A stretch of 38,263 bases of DNA, taken from the NCBI GenBank assembly GCA_016931035.1, contig JAFGFN010000018.1, positions 1-38,263 on the forward strand. Direction: 5' to 3'. Every line of letters begins with the position of its first letter. Positions within the stretch are counted from its first letter, which is position 1. Origin of the DNA: Candidatus Sumerlaeota bacterium. Lineage in GTDB: Bacteria > Sumerlaeota > Sumerlaeia > UBA8349. Below the pieces are notes generated by a model. It ran no database searches, had not been told where the DNA came from, and was given only the letters and a program-made list of their open reading frames with translations. Below are positions 22,663 through 31,612 of the stretch, in pieces. The position numbers and the translations under genes were made by a program.

Positions 22663-25326
22663 ATGGTCAACATCACTCTCAGCACCGGCCTGCCGGGACT
22701 CGACCGGGTCCTGCGCGGCCTGATTCCGGGCGACAACATCGTTTGGCAGGTGGACTCGATCGAGGATTACGTCCCGTTCGTCCGGCCCTATTGCGACGCG
22801 GCGCTCCGGACGGGTCACACGCTCGTCTATTTCCGTTTCGCCCGTCACGCTCCTCTCCTAGGGCCCGAGTCGGGCGCTCGGATCCACGCGCTTCCCATCC
22901 ACGAGGGATACGAGCGGTTCTTGAGCGAACTGCACCAGGCGATCGAGCAGGCGGGTCGCGGCGCGTACTATGTGTTCGATTGTCTGTCGGACCTGGCCGA
23001 CTATTGGCACAGCGACCAGATGCTGGCCAACTTCTTCCTGCTCACGTGTCCGTATCTCTACGACCTGGAGACGATCGCGTATTTCGCCCTGATCCGCGAC
23101 GCGCATTCGACCCACGCCACGACCCCGATTGCCGAGACGACGCAGCTGTTTCTCGACGTGTATCGCCATAAGGGAACGGTCCACGTGCAGCCCGTCAAGG
23201 TCCAACAGCGCTATTCGACGACGATGTACATGCTCCACGCCTGGAAGGGAGACGAGTTCGTCCCGGTGACCGAGAGCATCACGATCGCCGAGATCCTGAC
23301 TTCCGCGCCGCAGTCGGCTTTGCGCGCGCCGGACGCGCAGGTGGGTTTCTGGAGTCGGATGTTCCTTCGAGCGCAGGAGATCATCGCCGAGATGGCGAAA
23401 GGGCGCCCGCTCAGCGGCGAGGCCGACGTCCTGTTCGAGCGGCTCCTGAGAATGGTGGTCTCGCGCGACGACCGAGTTCTGGCGCTCGCGCGAAAGCGCC
23501 TGACGATCCAAGACATTCTCGACGTGGGCAAACGCATGATCGGGTCGGGACTGATCGGAGGCAAAGCGGTGGGCGTTTTGCTCGCCCGCGCGATTCTCAA
23601 ACGCGACAATCCTCGCTGGAGCGAGTTGCTCGAGGTGCACGATTCGTTCTTCATCGCTTCCGACGTTTTCTACACCTACCTGGTGCTCAACAACTGCTGG
23701 TGGGGTCGCCAGCGCCAGCGCGACCCGGACAACTATCTCGACGGCGCGGAGCGCATGCGCCAGCGCATCCTGCGCGGCCAGTTCCCCGATCGTCTGGTCA
23801 AGCAGTTCTCGGACATGCTCGACTATTTCGGCCAGTCGCCTCTGATCGTCCGGTCGAGCAGTCTGCTCGAAGACAATTTCGGCAACGCCTTCGCGGGCAA
23901 GTACGAAAGCGTCTTCTGCGTCAACCAGGGATCGCGCGAGAAGCGCCTCCAGGACTTCCTCTCGGCCGTGCGGACGATCTACGCGAGCACGAGCAGCGAG
24001 AAGGCCCTGGCCTACCGGGCGCGGCGAGGACTTCTGGACCGGGACGAGCAGATGGCGCTCCTCGTGCAGCGCGTCTCGGGCGCCCTGTACGGCAATCTGT
24101 TCTATCCCCAGGCCGCGGGCGTCGGGTTCTCGTTCAATCCGTACGTCTGGAACGAGAACATCGACCCCGAGGCGGGCGTTCTGAGGCTGGTGTACGGGTT
24201 GGGAACGCGGGCCGTGGACCGCGCCGACGACGACTACACGCGCGTGGTCGCTCTCAACGCCCCGGAGCGCCGTCCCGAGACGGAGGCCGAGAAGGCGCGT
24301 CAATACGCGCAGCGCAAGGTGGACGTTCTCGATCTGGAGGCCAACCAGCTCGTCACCATGGACTTCGAGGAGGTCGGGCGGCAGGACCCTCCGGCGTCGA
24401 TCGACATGTTCGCCTCGATCGACGAACGCCAAGCCGAGTTCGCCCGCGAGCGAGGACGCCGCGAGGCGCTGACCCGCTATCTGACCTTCGAGAACTTGTT
24501 GTCCAAGACCGATTTCGTCAAGGACATGCGCGAGATGCTGAGCGTTCTCCAGGACGCCTACGATTATCCCGTCGATATCGAGTTCACGGCCAACTTTCTC
24601 GAGGCCGACAACGAGTACAAGATCAATCTTCTCCAGTGCCGCCCGCTCCAGGTGCGCGGCGGCGGCGTCATCACCGAGCCTCCGGCGAAAATCCTAGCCG
24701 ACGACCTCGCGCTCGAAGCCAGCGGCGCCGTCATCGGCCAGAGCCGGGTCGCCACGATCGACCGCATCGTCTACGTCGTCCCCTCCGTCTACGGCCAGAT
24801 GCCTCTGAACGAACGCTACGCCGTGGCGCGCCTCATCGGGCGCGTGTCGCATCACGAGAACCGCCCGGAGACCGTCATGCTCCTGGGCCCGGGGCGGTGG
24901 GGGACGACGACGCCGTCGCTCGGCGTCCCCGTGTCGTTCGCCGAGATCAACACCGTGTCGGTACTGTGCGAGATCGTCGCCATGCGCGACGACCTGGTGC
25001 CCGACGTGTCGCTCGGCACGCACTTCTTCTCGGAGATGGTCGAGCTCGACATCCTCTATATGGCGCTGTTCCCGTCGGAGGAAGGCAACTCGCTCAATCC
25101 GAAGATTCTCGAGGATCTGCCCAACAAACTGACCGATCTCCTGCCCGACGCCGAGAACCTGGCCCATGCCGTTCGCGTGATCGACGTCGCCGACGTCCGG
25201 CCGAACACCCGCCTCACCCTGAACGCCGACGCGCTCAAACAGCGGGTGGTGTGTTACTTCGAGGGAGACGCCGATTCGACGCCGACGGGGAAGGGCAAGG
25301 CGAAATCCAAAGGCAAATCGGCGTGA
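22663..25326 (+). CDS. KaiC-like plus PEP/pyruvate-binding ATP-grasp protein
   Basis: This 887-residue protein starts (about 1-230) like a KaiC/RecA-fold domain (STGLPGLDRVLRGLIPGD), but the P-loop position reads NIVWQVDS, without Gly-Lys-Thr, so nucleotide binding there is unlikely. Residues about 285-670 are the ATP-grasp domain of PEP synthase/pyruvate phosphate dikinase: SGLIGGKAVGVLLARAIL (about 293), PLIVRSSSLLEDNFGNAFAG (about 391), GFSFNPYVW and LLQCRPLQV (about 655). The swivelling phosphohistidine domain and the C-terminal barrel are absent. A unique C-terminal domain and a Lys/Gly-rich tail follow. It probably phosphorylates something other than pyruvate, or senses it; the substrate is unknown. 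An alternative frame on the other strand was dismissed. A 150-bp gap separates it from the ABC remnant. Confidence 0.82.
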   Translation: MVNITLSTGLPGLDRVLRGLIPGDNIVWQVDSIEDYVPFVRPYCDAALRTGHTLVYFRFARHAPLLGPESGARIHALPIHEGYERFLSELHQAIEQAGRGAYYVFDCLSDLADYWHSDQMLANFFLLTCPYLYDLETIAYFALIRDAHSTHATTPIAETTQLFLDVYRHKGTVHVQPVKVQQRYSTTMYMLHAWKGDEFVPVTESITIAEILTSAPQSALRAPDAQVGFWSRMFLRAQEIIAEMAKGRPLSGEADVLFERLLRMVVSRDDRVLALARKRLTIQDILDVGKRMIGSGLIGGKAVGVLLARAILKRDNPRWSELLEVHDSFFIASDVFYTYLVLNNCWWGRQRQRDPDNYLDGAERMRQRILRGQFPDRLVKQFSDMLDYFGQSPLIVRSSSLLEDNFGNAFAGKYESVFCVNQGSREKRLQDFLSAVRTIYASTSSEKALAYRARRGLLDRDEQMALLVQRVSGALYGNLFYPQAAGVGFSFNPYVWNENIDPEAGVLRLVYGLGTRAVDRADDDYTRVVALNAPERRPETEAEKARQYAQRKVDVLDLEANQLVTMDFEEVGRQDPPASIDMFASIDERQAEFARERGRREALTRYLTFENLLSKTDFVKDMREMLSVLQDAYDYPVDIEFTANFLEADNEYKINLLQCRPLQVRGGGVITEPPAKILADDLALEASGAVIGQSRVATIDRIVYVVPSVYGQMPLNERYAVARLIGRVSHHENRPETVMLLGPGRWGTTTPSLGVPVSFAEINTVSVLCEIVAMRDDLVPDVSLGTHFFSEMVELDILYMALFPSEEGNSLNPKILEDLPNKLTDLLPDAENLAHAVRVIDVADVRPNTRLTLNADALKQRVVCYFEGDADSTPTGKGKAKSKGKSA

Positions 25327-25359
25327 GCGCGGCGGGATGACCGCGGGCCTTCGTATATG

Positions 25360-25440
25360 TTTAGCGCCGACAAGGCGCTTCAAGTCAGCCTGCTTCAGCA
25401 GGCTCCGCGTTTGCCCCGGCTTTCAGGCCGGGGGCGGGCG
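25360..25440. repeat. Intergenic repeat, AGCCTGCTTCAGCAGGCT family
   Basis: AGCCTGCTTCAGCAGGCT (25386-25403) is followed by GCCCCGGCTTTCAGGCCGGGG. This is the inverted relative of 7434-7498, which has the same two hairpins in the same order on the other strand. It lies between the convergent ends of the ATP-grasp gene and livF. The rest of the gap to 25551 shows nothing clear. Confidence 0.65.
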
Positions 25441-25551
25441 AGGAAGAGAATATCGAGGGCTGGCGTGTTTCCCGCCGCCTTTCGCAGGAAACATGACAGC
25501 CCTCGACAGTACGACGGCGCTAAACACATACGACCCGCCGGGTCGTGTCCC

Positions 25552-26256
25552 TTACACCCCCAGGTAGGCCTCCACCACGCGTGGGTCTTCGAGGAGATCG
25601 CGCGACTCGCCCGAGAGAATGATCGACCCGGTTTCGAGAACGTAGGAGCGATGCGAGACCTGGAGCGCCTCGTAGGCGTTCTGCTCGACGAGGAGAATCG
25701 TCACGCCGTCGCGGTTGATGCGTTGGACGATCTCGAAGATCTGTTCGACGATCCGAGGCGCGAGACCGAGCGAAGGCTCGTCGAGGAGGAGAAGGCGCGG
25801 CCGCGACATCAGAGCGCGGGCGACGCCCAGCATCTGCTGCTCGCCGCCGCTGAGCGTCGCGCCGAGCTGACGCCGGCGCTCCTTGAGACGCGGAAAGTAC
25901 TCGAAGACGCGCTCGATGTTCTCGCGCACGGCGGCGCGCGACCCGAGCGTGTAGCCTCCCATTTCGAGATTCTCGAGCACGGTGCATTCGGGAAAGACGC
26001 GGCGGCCTTCGGGACAGTGGGTGACTCCGCGCTCGACGATCCGGTGCGGCGCGACGCCGCCGAGATCCTCGTCTCCGAAGACGATCCGCCCCTCGGCGAG
26101 CGGGACGAGGCCCGAGATCGCGCGCAAGACGGTGGATTTCCCCGCGCCGTTGGCCCCGAGAATGCCGACGATCTCGCCCGTCTCGACGCGAAACGAAACC
26201 CCCTTGAGGGCGCGGACCGGGCCGTAGTGGACGATGACGTTTTCGAGTTCGAGCAT
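25552..26256 (-). CDS. livF: Liv/HAAT-type ABC transporter ATP-binding protein LivF
   Basis: This 234-residue ATPase of a branched-chain amino acid (or amide/urea-type) importer has Walker A GANGAGKS (34-41), the LivF-typical CPEGRRVFPECTVLENLEMG, signature LSGGEQQML (about 137), Walker B LLLLDEPSLGLAP and a switch-His replaced by VEQN as usual in LivF. It works at the cytoplasmic face with LivG and the LivH-LivM pore. The start was set at 26256 (MLELENVIVHYG), where family homology begins; the frame stays open to 26325 through repeat DNA. No Shine-Dalgarno site is visible: the sequence just upstream is the inverted-repeat element. Confidence 0.93.
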   Translation of the reverse strand: MLELENVIVHYGPVRALKGVSFRVETGEIVGILGANGAGKSTVLRAISGLVPLAEGRIVFGDEDLGGVAPHRIVERGVTHCPEGRRVFPECTVLENLEMGGYTLGSRAAVRENIERVFEYFPRLKERRRQLGATLSGGEQQMLGVARALMSRPRLLLLDEPSLGLAPRIVEQIFEIVQRINRDGVTILLVEQNAYEALQVSHRSYVLETGSIILSGESRDLLEDPRVVEAYLGV

Positions 26257-26266
26257 GATTCGACTA

Positions 26267-26393
26267 GGTTCCAGGTTCGCAGGTTCAAGAACCGGAGTTC
26301 CAGGTTCGCAAGTTCGCATGTTCAAGGTTCACGAGTCGAAGAAACACCTTCCGAGTCGAAGAACCTGCGAACCTGGAACCTGTGAACCTGGAA
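26267..26393. repeat. Long inverted repeat between livG and livF
   Basis: A perfect 20-bp inverted repeat has arms 26267-26286 and 26361-26380. The interior is built from further copies of the words GTTCCAGGTTCGCA and GAACCTGGAACC. The low-complexity word structure continues to 26393, one base before the livG stop codon. Transcribed from livG, it would form a strong hairpin 10 nt before the livF start codon. Confidence 0.85.
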
Positions 26394-27233
26394 CTATCTA
26401 TCCTTCATCCTTCCGAGGTACGCCTCGATCACCGCCGGGTCGGTCCGGATCTCGTCGGGCGTTCCGCGCGCGATGACGCGCCCGGCGTCGAGAACGACGA
26501 TCCGTTGACAGACGTTCATCACCATCTTCATGTCGTGTTCGATCAGGAGGATCGAGAGGTCGAACTCCCGTTGAATGCGGCGGACGAGATCCATCAGCTC
26601 GGCCGTCTCGCGCGGGTTCATCCCCGCCGCCGGCTCGTCGAGCAACAGAACGCGCGATTCGGTCGCGAGCGCGCGGGCGATCTCGAGTTTGCGTTGGAGA
26701 CCGTAGGGGAGACTTCCCGCCAGGCGTTCGCGCGCGTCGGCCAGGCCGAACAGACCGAGGAAGTCGACCGATTTGCGTTCGATTTCCGCCTCTTCGAGCC
26801 GGTAGCGTCGCGTTTTCAGGAGCGCGTCGCCCAGATTGTAGCGGATGTGCTGGTGATAGGCGATCTTGACGTTCTCGAGCACGTTCAGGTTCTTGAGAAG
26901 GCGGATGTTCTGAAACGTGCGCGCCAGACCTCGATGCGAGATGCGATGGGCGGGAAGACCGTCGATCCGATAGTTGTTGAAGCGGATTTCGCCCGCGTCG
27001 GGTCGTTCGAGCCCCGTGAGGAGGTTGAACACGGTCGTCTTGCCCGCGCCATTGGGGCCGATCAGGCCGATCAATTCGTTGGCGCGGAGGCTGATGCCGA
27101 AATCGTCGACGGCGCGCAGTCCGCCGAAGCTCTTGACCAGCCCCTCGGCGTGGAGCAGGGCGAATTCCTCTCGCAGAGCCGTTTCCGTCGCACGGAATAT
27201 GTTCTCTTCGGTCATCCCGTCTGCTCCGTCCAT
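26394..27233 (-). CDS. livG: Liv/HAAT-type ABC transporter ATP-binding protein LivG
   Basis: This 279-residue ATPase is the partner of LivF. It has GPNGAGKT (59-66), GLARTFQNIRLL (Q-loop), SLPYGLQRKLEIARAL (signature region), LLLDEPAAGMNP and the switch LIEHDMKMVM, all as in LivG. The N-terminal 28 residues are an extension. The ATG at 27215 (MTEEN, with GGAG 8 nt upstream) is an equally good or better start. A promoter-like sequence lies about 95 bp upstream. In standard liv operons this gene follows livM; here about 6 kb of opposite-strand genes separate them. Confidence 0.92.
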   Translation of the reverse strand: MDGADGMTEENIFRATETALREEFALLHAEGLVKSFGGLRAVDDFGISLRANELIGLIGPNGAGKTTVFNLLTGLERPDAGEIRFNNYRIDGLPAHRISHRGLARTFQNIRLLKNLNVLENVKIAYHQHIRYNLGDALLKTRRYRLEEAEIERKSVDFLGLFGLADARERLAGSLPYGLQRKLEIARALATESRVLLLDEPAAGMNPRETAELMDLVRRIQREFDLSILLIEHDMKMVMNVCQRIVVLDAGRVIARGTPDEIRTDPAVIEAYLGRMKDR

Positions 27234-27326
27234 TCTTCACCGCCGCCTCACCCGTTCCCCGTCGTGGGGCCGGAGAACGCTTGACAAGGGGCAGACAAGG
27301 GAAGAGCCTCTCGCAGCCATGGGGCG

Positions 27327-27355
27327 TTCATATAACACCGAACCCTCTGCGTCAA
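27327..27355 (-). promoter_or_regulatory. Putative livGF promoter
   Basis: On the minus strand, -35 TTGACG (27350-27355), a 17-bp spacer and -10 TATGAA (27327-27332) lie about 95 bp before the livG start. It would let livGF be transcribed although separated from livKHM. Confidence 0.55.
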
Positions 27356-27585
27356 GCGACAAGACAGAGGGCCGATGCTGTGGGGGCGTCGCCAACAATA
27401 GACTGCAGCCCGCAAGCCAGCTTTCGTCTGGACACCCGAGGCCACTTCAGAGTATCCTGTCTCCGGTTTAGCCTGCTCGGGCAAGCGATTCCGTCTGCGA
27501 CTCTTGGTTTGCGGAGGACTTAGGCCTATGCGAGCTCTCGGACCCTTCGCCACCTTCGAATCCCCAATGGACGCGAAACGTCAAC
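27356..27585. other. Boundary region between livG and the inserted block
   Basis: This is intergenic DNA with visibly lower GC than its left flank. It contains GTTTAGCCTGCTCGGGCAAG near 27466, a partial match to the AGCCTGCT repeat family. A 26-codon frame opening at 27567 (ATG) ends before the zinc-ribbon Cys residues and is probably not the start of the next gene. Confidence 0.4.
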
Positions 27586-28872
27586 TTGGGACGGAGAGTT
27601 TGCGCTCCAAGATTCCCCCCCTGTTCGCGGTGCAAGGCGGCGATTGACGCACACGGGTATGATTTCGCTGCGACCCTAGAGATGCGGGGACTCGACGCAC
27701 GAAGCGGGAGCGCTGTTCTGTGTCCTACTTGTTACATGGAGTTCGCCAAGCTGAACTATTCCATGAACACCGCAAGGCAGGTGGCCACATTGACCCTTCT
27801 TCCCGGAGCCGCCTTGGTGCTTATTGTCTTGTTCGTTTCTCAGGCGGCGTCGACTTCCATGACGCTTCTTGTGTCTCTCGTCGTTGGTGCCGGACTATGC
27901 CTTGGCGGTGGCCTAGTTGCCAACGAGAAGAGTCGCTTCCTCGAGCAAAGGAGAGCAAAAACGTTTGGTTTGCTCTGCCAGGCAATAACGGGCGTGCCTT
28001 CTGGCAGTCTTCGCGACGGTGGGGAACACCAGATTGAGAATCTTGTCGTCCACGGCGGCACGCCTTGGCTCTACTCTTCCCGGAATCAAGTGGTCCCCGT
28101 TCCGGTCGCAGTGCTTGTACATTCGGACAATCCGATAGACAGTCTGTCAATTGAGGAGTTGAAGGAGGTTTTCGCGGCGTGCCCGGGTAACACCTGGGAA
28201 CGATTCGGATGGGACAACACGCAGCTAGTGACGATCGCTCCCAAAGAACCGTGCCGAGAGACAGCCGTTTTCCGGCGCGTTGTACTGGGAGGTGCTGGAC
28301 TGTCGCCGCGCGAGTGGGCTCCCGCAAGTCTTGTCGTCGGGCCCATGGTCGAGGAGCGCCGCGGCGGAGTTGGTTTCGCCCTGTACTCGCACTGTGACGG
28401 TTGGAGGACGTTCCGGGTCAAACGTGTCAAGGTCGACGGCCAAGCCTGCTCCTGGGAGAACACCGACCACCCACTCTGGGCCACCGCAGGCGACTGGCTG
28501 GGATTTCTGGACGCGTCGGTCACCCATGCCCCTTGTACCCCGGGTATGGTGACCAGTACCGCTTGCGGGGGACAGACTCCTTGTGCCCCAGGTATGGTGA
28601 TCTGTGCCGCCTGCGGGGAACAGACTCCTGAGACTACGGCTGAAATATCGGGCGGTATCTGTCTGCAATGCTACATGAAGAGTCGAGAAAAATCGCAAGA
28701 CAAGGTACCTTGTGCCGCCTGCGGATCTATGATCTTGCCTTCCACCGCCGAGAAGACGAGCGGTCTCTGTATGCGTTGTTCAAGAAAACGGCGATTGGTC
28801 CTGTGGAAATGGGTGGCAGGAGCCCTTTTCAGTGATGGGGGAGACTGGGGCAAGCCTCGGGCTTCGATCTGA
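27586..28872 (+). CDS. Zinc-ribbon membrane protein with PstS-like segment
   Basis: This 428-residue protein is not a family I recognise. It has an N-terminal Cys pair CSRC with CPTC about 35 residues later (zinc ribbon). Two hydrophobic segments follow (ATLTLLPGAALVLIVLFV and SMTLLVSLVVGAGLCLGGG, about 65-110). A region near 165-240 (VAVLVHSDNPIDSLSIEELKEVF, then PCRETAVFRRVVLGG) reads like part of a phosphate-binding PstS fold. The end carries CAACG/CLQC and CAACG/CMRC ribbons and a basic tail. A 48-bp tandem duplication lies before the second ribbon. The start is a TTG at 27586; no in-frame ATG precedes the first Cys. Base composition is less GC-rich than neighbouring genes, suggesting transfer. 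Confidence 0.65.
   Translation: MGRRVCAPRFPPCSRCKAAIDAHGYDFAATLEMRGLDARSGSAVLCPTCYMEFAKLNYSMNTARQVATLTLLPGAALVLIVLFVSQAASTSMTLLVSLVVGAGLCLGGGLVANEKSRFLEQRRAKTFGLLCQAITGVPSGSLRDGGEHQIENLVVHGGTPWLYSSRNQVVPVPVAVLVHSDNPIDSLSIEELKEVFAACPGNTWERFGWDNTQLVTIAPKEPCRETAVFRRVVLGGAGLSPREWAPASLVVGPMVEERRGGVGFALYSHCDGWRTFRVKRVKVDGQACSWENTDHPLWATAGDWLGFLDASVTHAPCTPGMVTSTACGGQTPCAPGMVICAACGEQTPETTAEISGGICLQCYMKSREKSQDKVPCAACGSMILPSTAEKTSGLCMRCSRKRRLVLWKWVAGALFSDGGDWGKPRASI
28531..28626. repeat. 48-bp in-frame tandem duplication
   Basis: Units 28531-28578 and 28579-28626 encode PCTPGMVTSTACGGQT and PCAPGMVICAACGEQT. Only the second unit has the CxxC pair needed for the ribbon; the first has TxxC. Confidence 0.8.
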
Positions 28873-29056
28873 CGTAGTCAATCCGGCGTGGATCGGTGGG
28901 CTCTCCAAGATACAAGTCTCCCTGCAGACCGCAATTCGTGAATTCGACCGGCCGTGTGGCACCACAGATGGAGGCACCACGGGTGGCAGGCCGTGCTGCC
29001 GGCGGCGTGGAGTGAATCGCAAGACCAAAGTCAGACTCGCCAGTCTTGATTTGGCT

Positions 29057-29085
29057 TTGACATCTCCCTCGCCGCGCCTTATCGT
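29057..29085 (+). promoter_or_regulatory. Putative promoter of the pectinesterase-like gene
   Basis: A consensus -35 TTGACA (29057-29062), a 17-bp spacer and TATCGT (29080-29085) lie about 40 bp before the start codon. A strong GAGGAGG ribosome site (29114-29120) follows 5 nt before the ATG. Confidence 0.6.
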
Positions 29086-29125
29086 GTCGCTATCGTACCT
29101 TGAATCGTCAATCGAGGAGGAAGCC

Positions 29126-31612
29126 ATGAAAGCAGGCAATCTATATGTGACGCTGCTGATCATCGCGGTTTCGATGGTCGTCGGATGTCTTGCCCAAGCG
29201 CAGGACAACGTGACGAGCGGCGCCGAGCCGATCGTCCAGTCGATCGACGTGGCGACGCTGGCCTACGATTTTCTGGTCGATGGCAACCTCGCGCAGGACG
29301 ACCCGGCGAACAAGAAGTTCAAGACGTTGCAGGCCGCCTACGAGGCCGCGCCCGCCGGGACGGAAGAGAAGCCGACCGTCATCGGCATCCGGCCCAATGT
29401 CTATCCGCTTCCGAGCACGGCTCCGCGCACGCCCAGCCTGCGCATCGCGAAAGACTACATCACGTTTCTCGGCCTGACCGACAATCGCCGGTCGGTGGTG
29501 CTGGCGGACAATCGCGGATTCATGCAGGGCGGCGACGACAACGGCTACATCCTCGACGTCGACGCCACCGGGTTTACCTGCAAGAATCTGACCGTCCTCA
29601 ATTACTGCAACGTCGACTACGAGTATCCCGGCGATCCGGGCAAGAACTTGACCAAGCGATCGGATGTCATCACCCAGGCCGTGGCCTTGCAGGCCTCGGG
29701 CGACAAGCACGTCTACGAAAATGTCGCCGTCCTCAGCCGACTCGATACGATGTTCCTGCGGACCAGGCGTTCCTACTTCAAGAACGTCTATATCGAGGGG
29801 ACCGACGACTGGATCGGCGGCGGTCAGATCAGCGTCTGGGAGGATTGCACGCTGGTTTTCCCGACCGGGCAGGGTGTGATGCTGGCCGTGAACGTCGTGT
29901 TCCATCGTTGCCGGTTCGAGGCAACCGACGGCATGCGGTTCTACAAAGTCGGTTTCGGAAGCCACCAACGGCCCTCGGCGTTGATCGACTGCGTCGTGCC
30001 GGTGAATACACCCGAAAAGCGGGTTGCATGGATGCGGGAATCCGCGCCACCCAGGCCCACCTTCTATTCGTTGACCCATAATGTCAGGGACATCAATGGC
30101 GATCCCACGAGAATCTATGACAGCGCGGTGGGTGAACCCACCTTCGATCACTCTCGGGAATTGTCCGATCGCGAGCTTTCGGCCTTCAATCCATGGAACC
30201 TCTTGAGGGCCGTGCCGGGCATGGAGCCCGACGATTGGGACCCGGCCGGAGTGAAGGACAAATACGAAGCGGCCGGACAGGGAAACCTCCCCTTCCGAAT
30301 CGAGCTGAACGACGGTTCCAATCCGAGCCGCTCGGGGGGCGGCGGCCGACCCGCCTTGCCCAGGGGTTCCTATTCCGTTCGCACGGGTGAACCGGGCGTC
30401 ACGATCGGCGCCACCGTAACGCCGGTCTATGCGACCGACCCGACGATCACGTGGTCGACCCAATCCGACCTGATCTCGTTGAGCGGCGCCACGGGACCGG
30501 ACGTCGTCGTGACGGGCCGGAACCAGACCGACCAGGCCGAGTGGGTCTCCGTGAACGCCACGGCATCCAACGGCTTTTTTGTCACGGCGTGGGTTTATGT
30601 CGAGCCGGCCTACACCGAGCCACCGGCGGTGCTGGCGAAGCCCACGTTGATCCCGCCGGCCGGCGGAACGGTCGGGTTGGACTACACGCTCGATCTGGGC
30701 GGCAAGGAAGACCGGTCGCTCGTTTCGTGGTCGATTTGCGACGATGCCGAGGGAACCAACGCGAGAGAGATCGCGGTCGGCCGCGGAGACCCGCCCATGA
30801 AGACGCTCGAATCGACGCCGGGCTATGTGGGCAAATTCATCCAGGTGGACGTGACGCCCAAACTCCCCTTCAGTCATCCCGGCGCGACGGTGTCGGCGAT
30901 CGCGACCTCGCCTATCGAGGCGGCGGACATCACCTCCACGACGGTTTCGCCCAACTTCCGGTACTTTGTCGTGACGCCAAACGATTCGTTTATGAGCGGT
31001 CTCTGGACGGTGACGGGGACTTGGCGTTCCGCCGCCGGGGAGGAATTCGAAAACGGCTATGGCGTCGGACCGGAGGCTCGCACTTCGGCGACGCTGCTCT
31101 ATCAGAACGACGCCGACTGCGGCGATATGCGGATCGACCTGCTCCTGACGCCTGAAAAGACGGCGGGGCAGCTCTTCTCGGCCCCCGGTTCGCCCGACGA
31201 CACCGTCCGGCGCGGTCGTGGCCACGCGGACTTCTTTATCAAGTACGATCCGCGGACCCGCAACGGCTACTCGCTCAGGGTTTGGAGAACGACGCAGTCC
31301 CATGCGAAAGTCATGTGCCAGTTCTACAAGATCGTGGACGGGGCGGGTTCGCCGCTCAACGACAAACAGGTGCTGACGGGCGTATTCAAGCCCAACACGC
31401 ACCTCACGATCAAGGCCGTCGGCACGACCTTGACGGCCAGCGCGTCGAACACCAAGGATGAAGAAACACTATCGCTCGAGGGCACGATCGAGCCGAATCG
31501 TTTCGGCGGAACCGGTATGTACTGGCCCGGCGGCACGGCCGCGGTTTGCAGCCGCTATGAGATATCCTATCCGGACGCGAGCTCGGCGTCGGCGGAACCG
31601 CCGCAGCGCTGA
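29126..31612 (+). CDS. Secreted pectinesterase-like (CE8-type beta-helix) protein
   Basis: This 828-residue protein has a signal peptide (MKAGNLYVTLLIIAVSMVVG...AQA); VVGC could also be read as a weak lipobox. Residues about 30-330 match the bacterial pectin methylesterase-like right-handed beta-helix: FKTLQAAYEAAP, DYITFLGLTDNRRSVVLAD, NGYILDV, VALQASGDKHVYENV, RLDTMFLRTRRSYFKNVYIE, GTDDWIGGGQISVWEDCTL. The Asp pair in GTDDWI replaces the G-x-VDFIFG of plant enzymes, as in the gut-type bacterial branch. Ig-like segments (about 410-610) and a LamG-like domain (about 615-820) follow. Expected activity is removal of methyl esters from pectin outside the cell. The ATG has a strong ribosome site; the frame open from 28832 is not used. 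Confidence 0.85.
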   Translation: MKAGNLYVTLLIIAVSMVVGCLAQAQDNVTSGAEPIVQSIDVATLAYDFLVDGNLAQDDPANKKFKTLQAAYEAAPAGTEEKPTVIGIRPNVYPLPSTAPRTPSLRIAKDYITFLGLTDNRRSVVLADNRGFMQGGDDNGYILDVDATGFTCKNLTVLNYCNVDYEYPGDPGKNLTKRSDVITQAVALQASGDKHVYENVAVLSRLDTMFLRTRRSYFKNVYIEGTDDWIGGGQISVWEDCTLVFPTGQGVMLAVNVVFHRCRFEATDGMRFYKVGFGSHQRPSALIDCVVPVNTPEKRVAWMRESAPPRPTFYSLTHNVRDINGDPTRIYDSAVGEPTFDHSRELSDRELSAFNPWNLLRAVPGMEPDDWDPAGVKDKYEAAGQGNLPFRIELNDGSNPSRSGGGGRPALPRGSYSVRTGEPGVTIGATVTPVYATDPTITWSTQSDLISLSGATGPDVVVTGRNQTDQAEWVSVNATASNGFFVTAWVYVEPAYTEPPAVLAKPTLIPPAGGTVGLDYTLDLGGKEDRSLVSWSICDDAEGTNAREIAVGRGDPPMKTLESTPGYVGKFIQVDVTPKLPFSHPGATVSAIATSPIEAADITSTTVSPNFRYFVVTPNDSFMSGLWTVTGTWRSAAGEEFENGYGVGPEARTSATLLYQNDADCGDMRIDLLLTPEKTAGQLFSAPGSPDDTVRRGRGHADFFIKYDPRTRNGYSLRVWRTTQSHAKVMCQFYKIVDGAGSPLNDKQVLTGVFKPNTHLTIKAVGTTLTASASNTKDEETLSLEGTIEPNRFGGTGMYWPGGTAAVCSRYEISYPDASSASAEPPQR

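Noticed and set aside
22858..24432. Long minus-strand frame over the ATP-grasp gene
   Set aside because: Shadow frame; no family features, whereas the plus strand shows ordered ATP-grasp motifs.
29141..31402. 753-codon minus-strand frame over the pectinesterase gene
   Set aside because: Shadow frame; the plus strand has signal peptide, ribosome site and family motifs.
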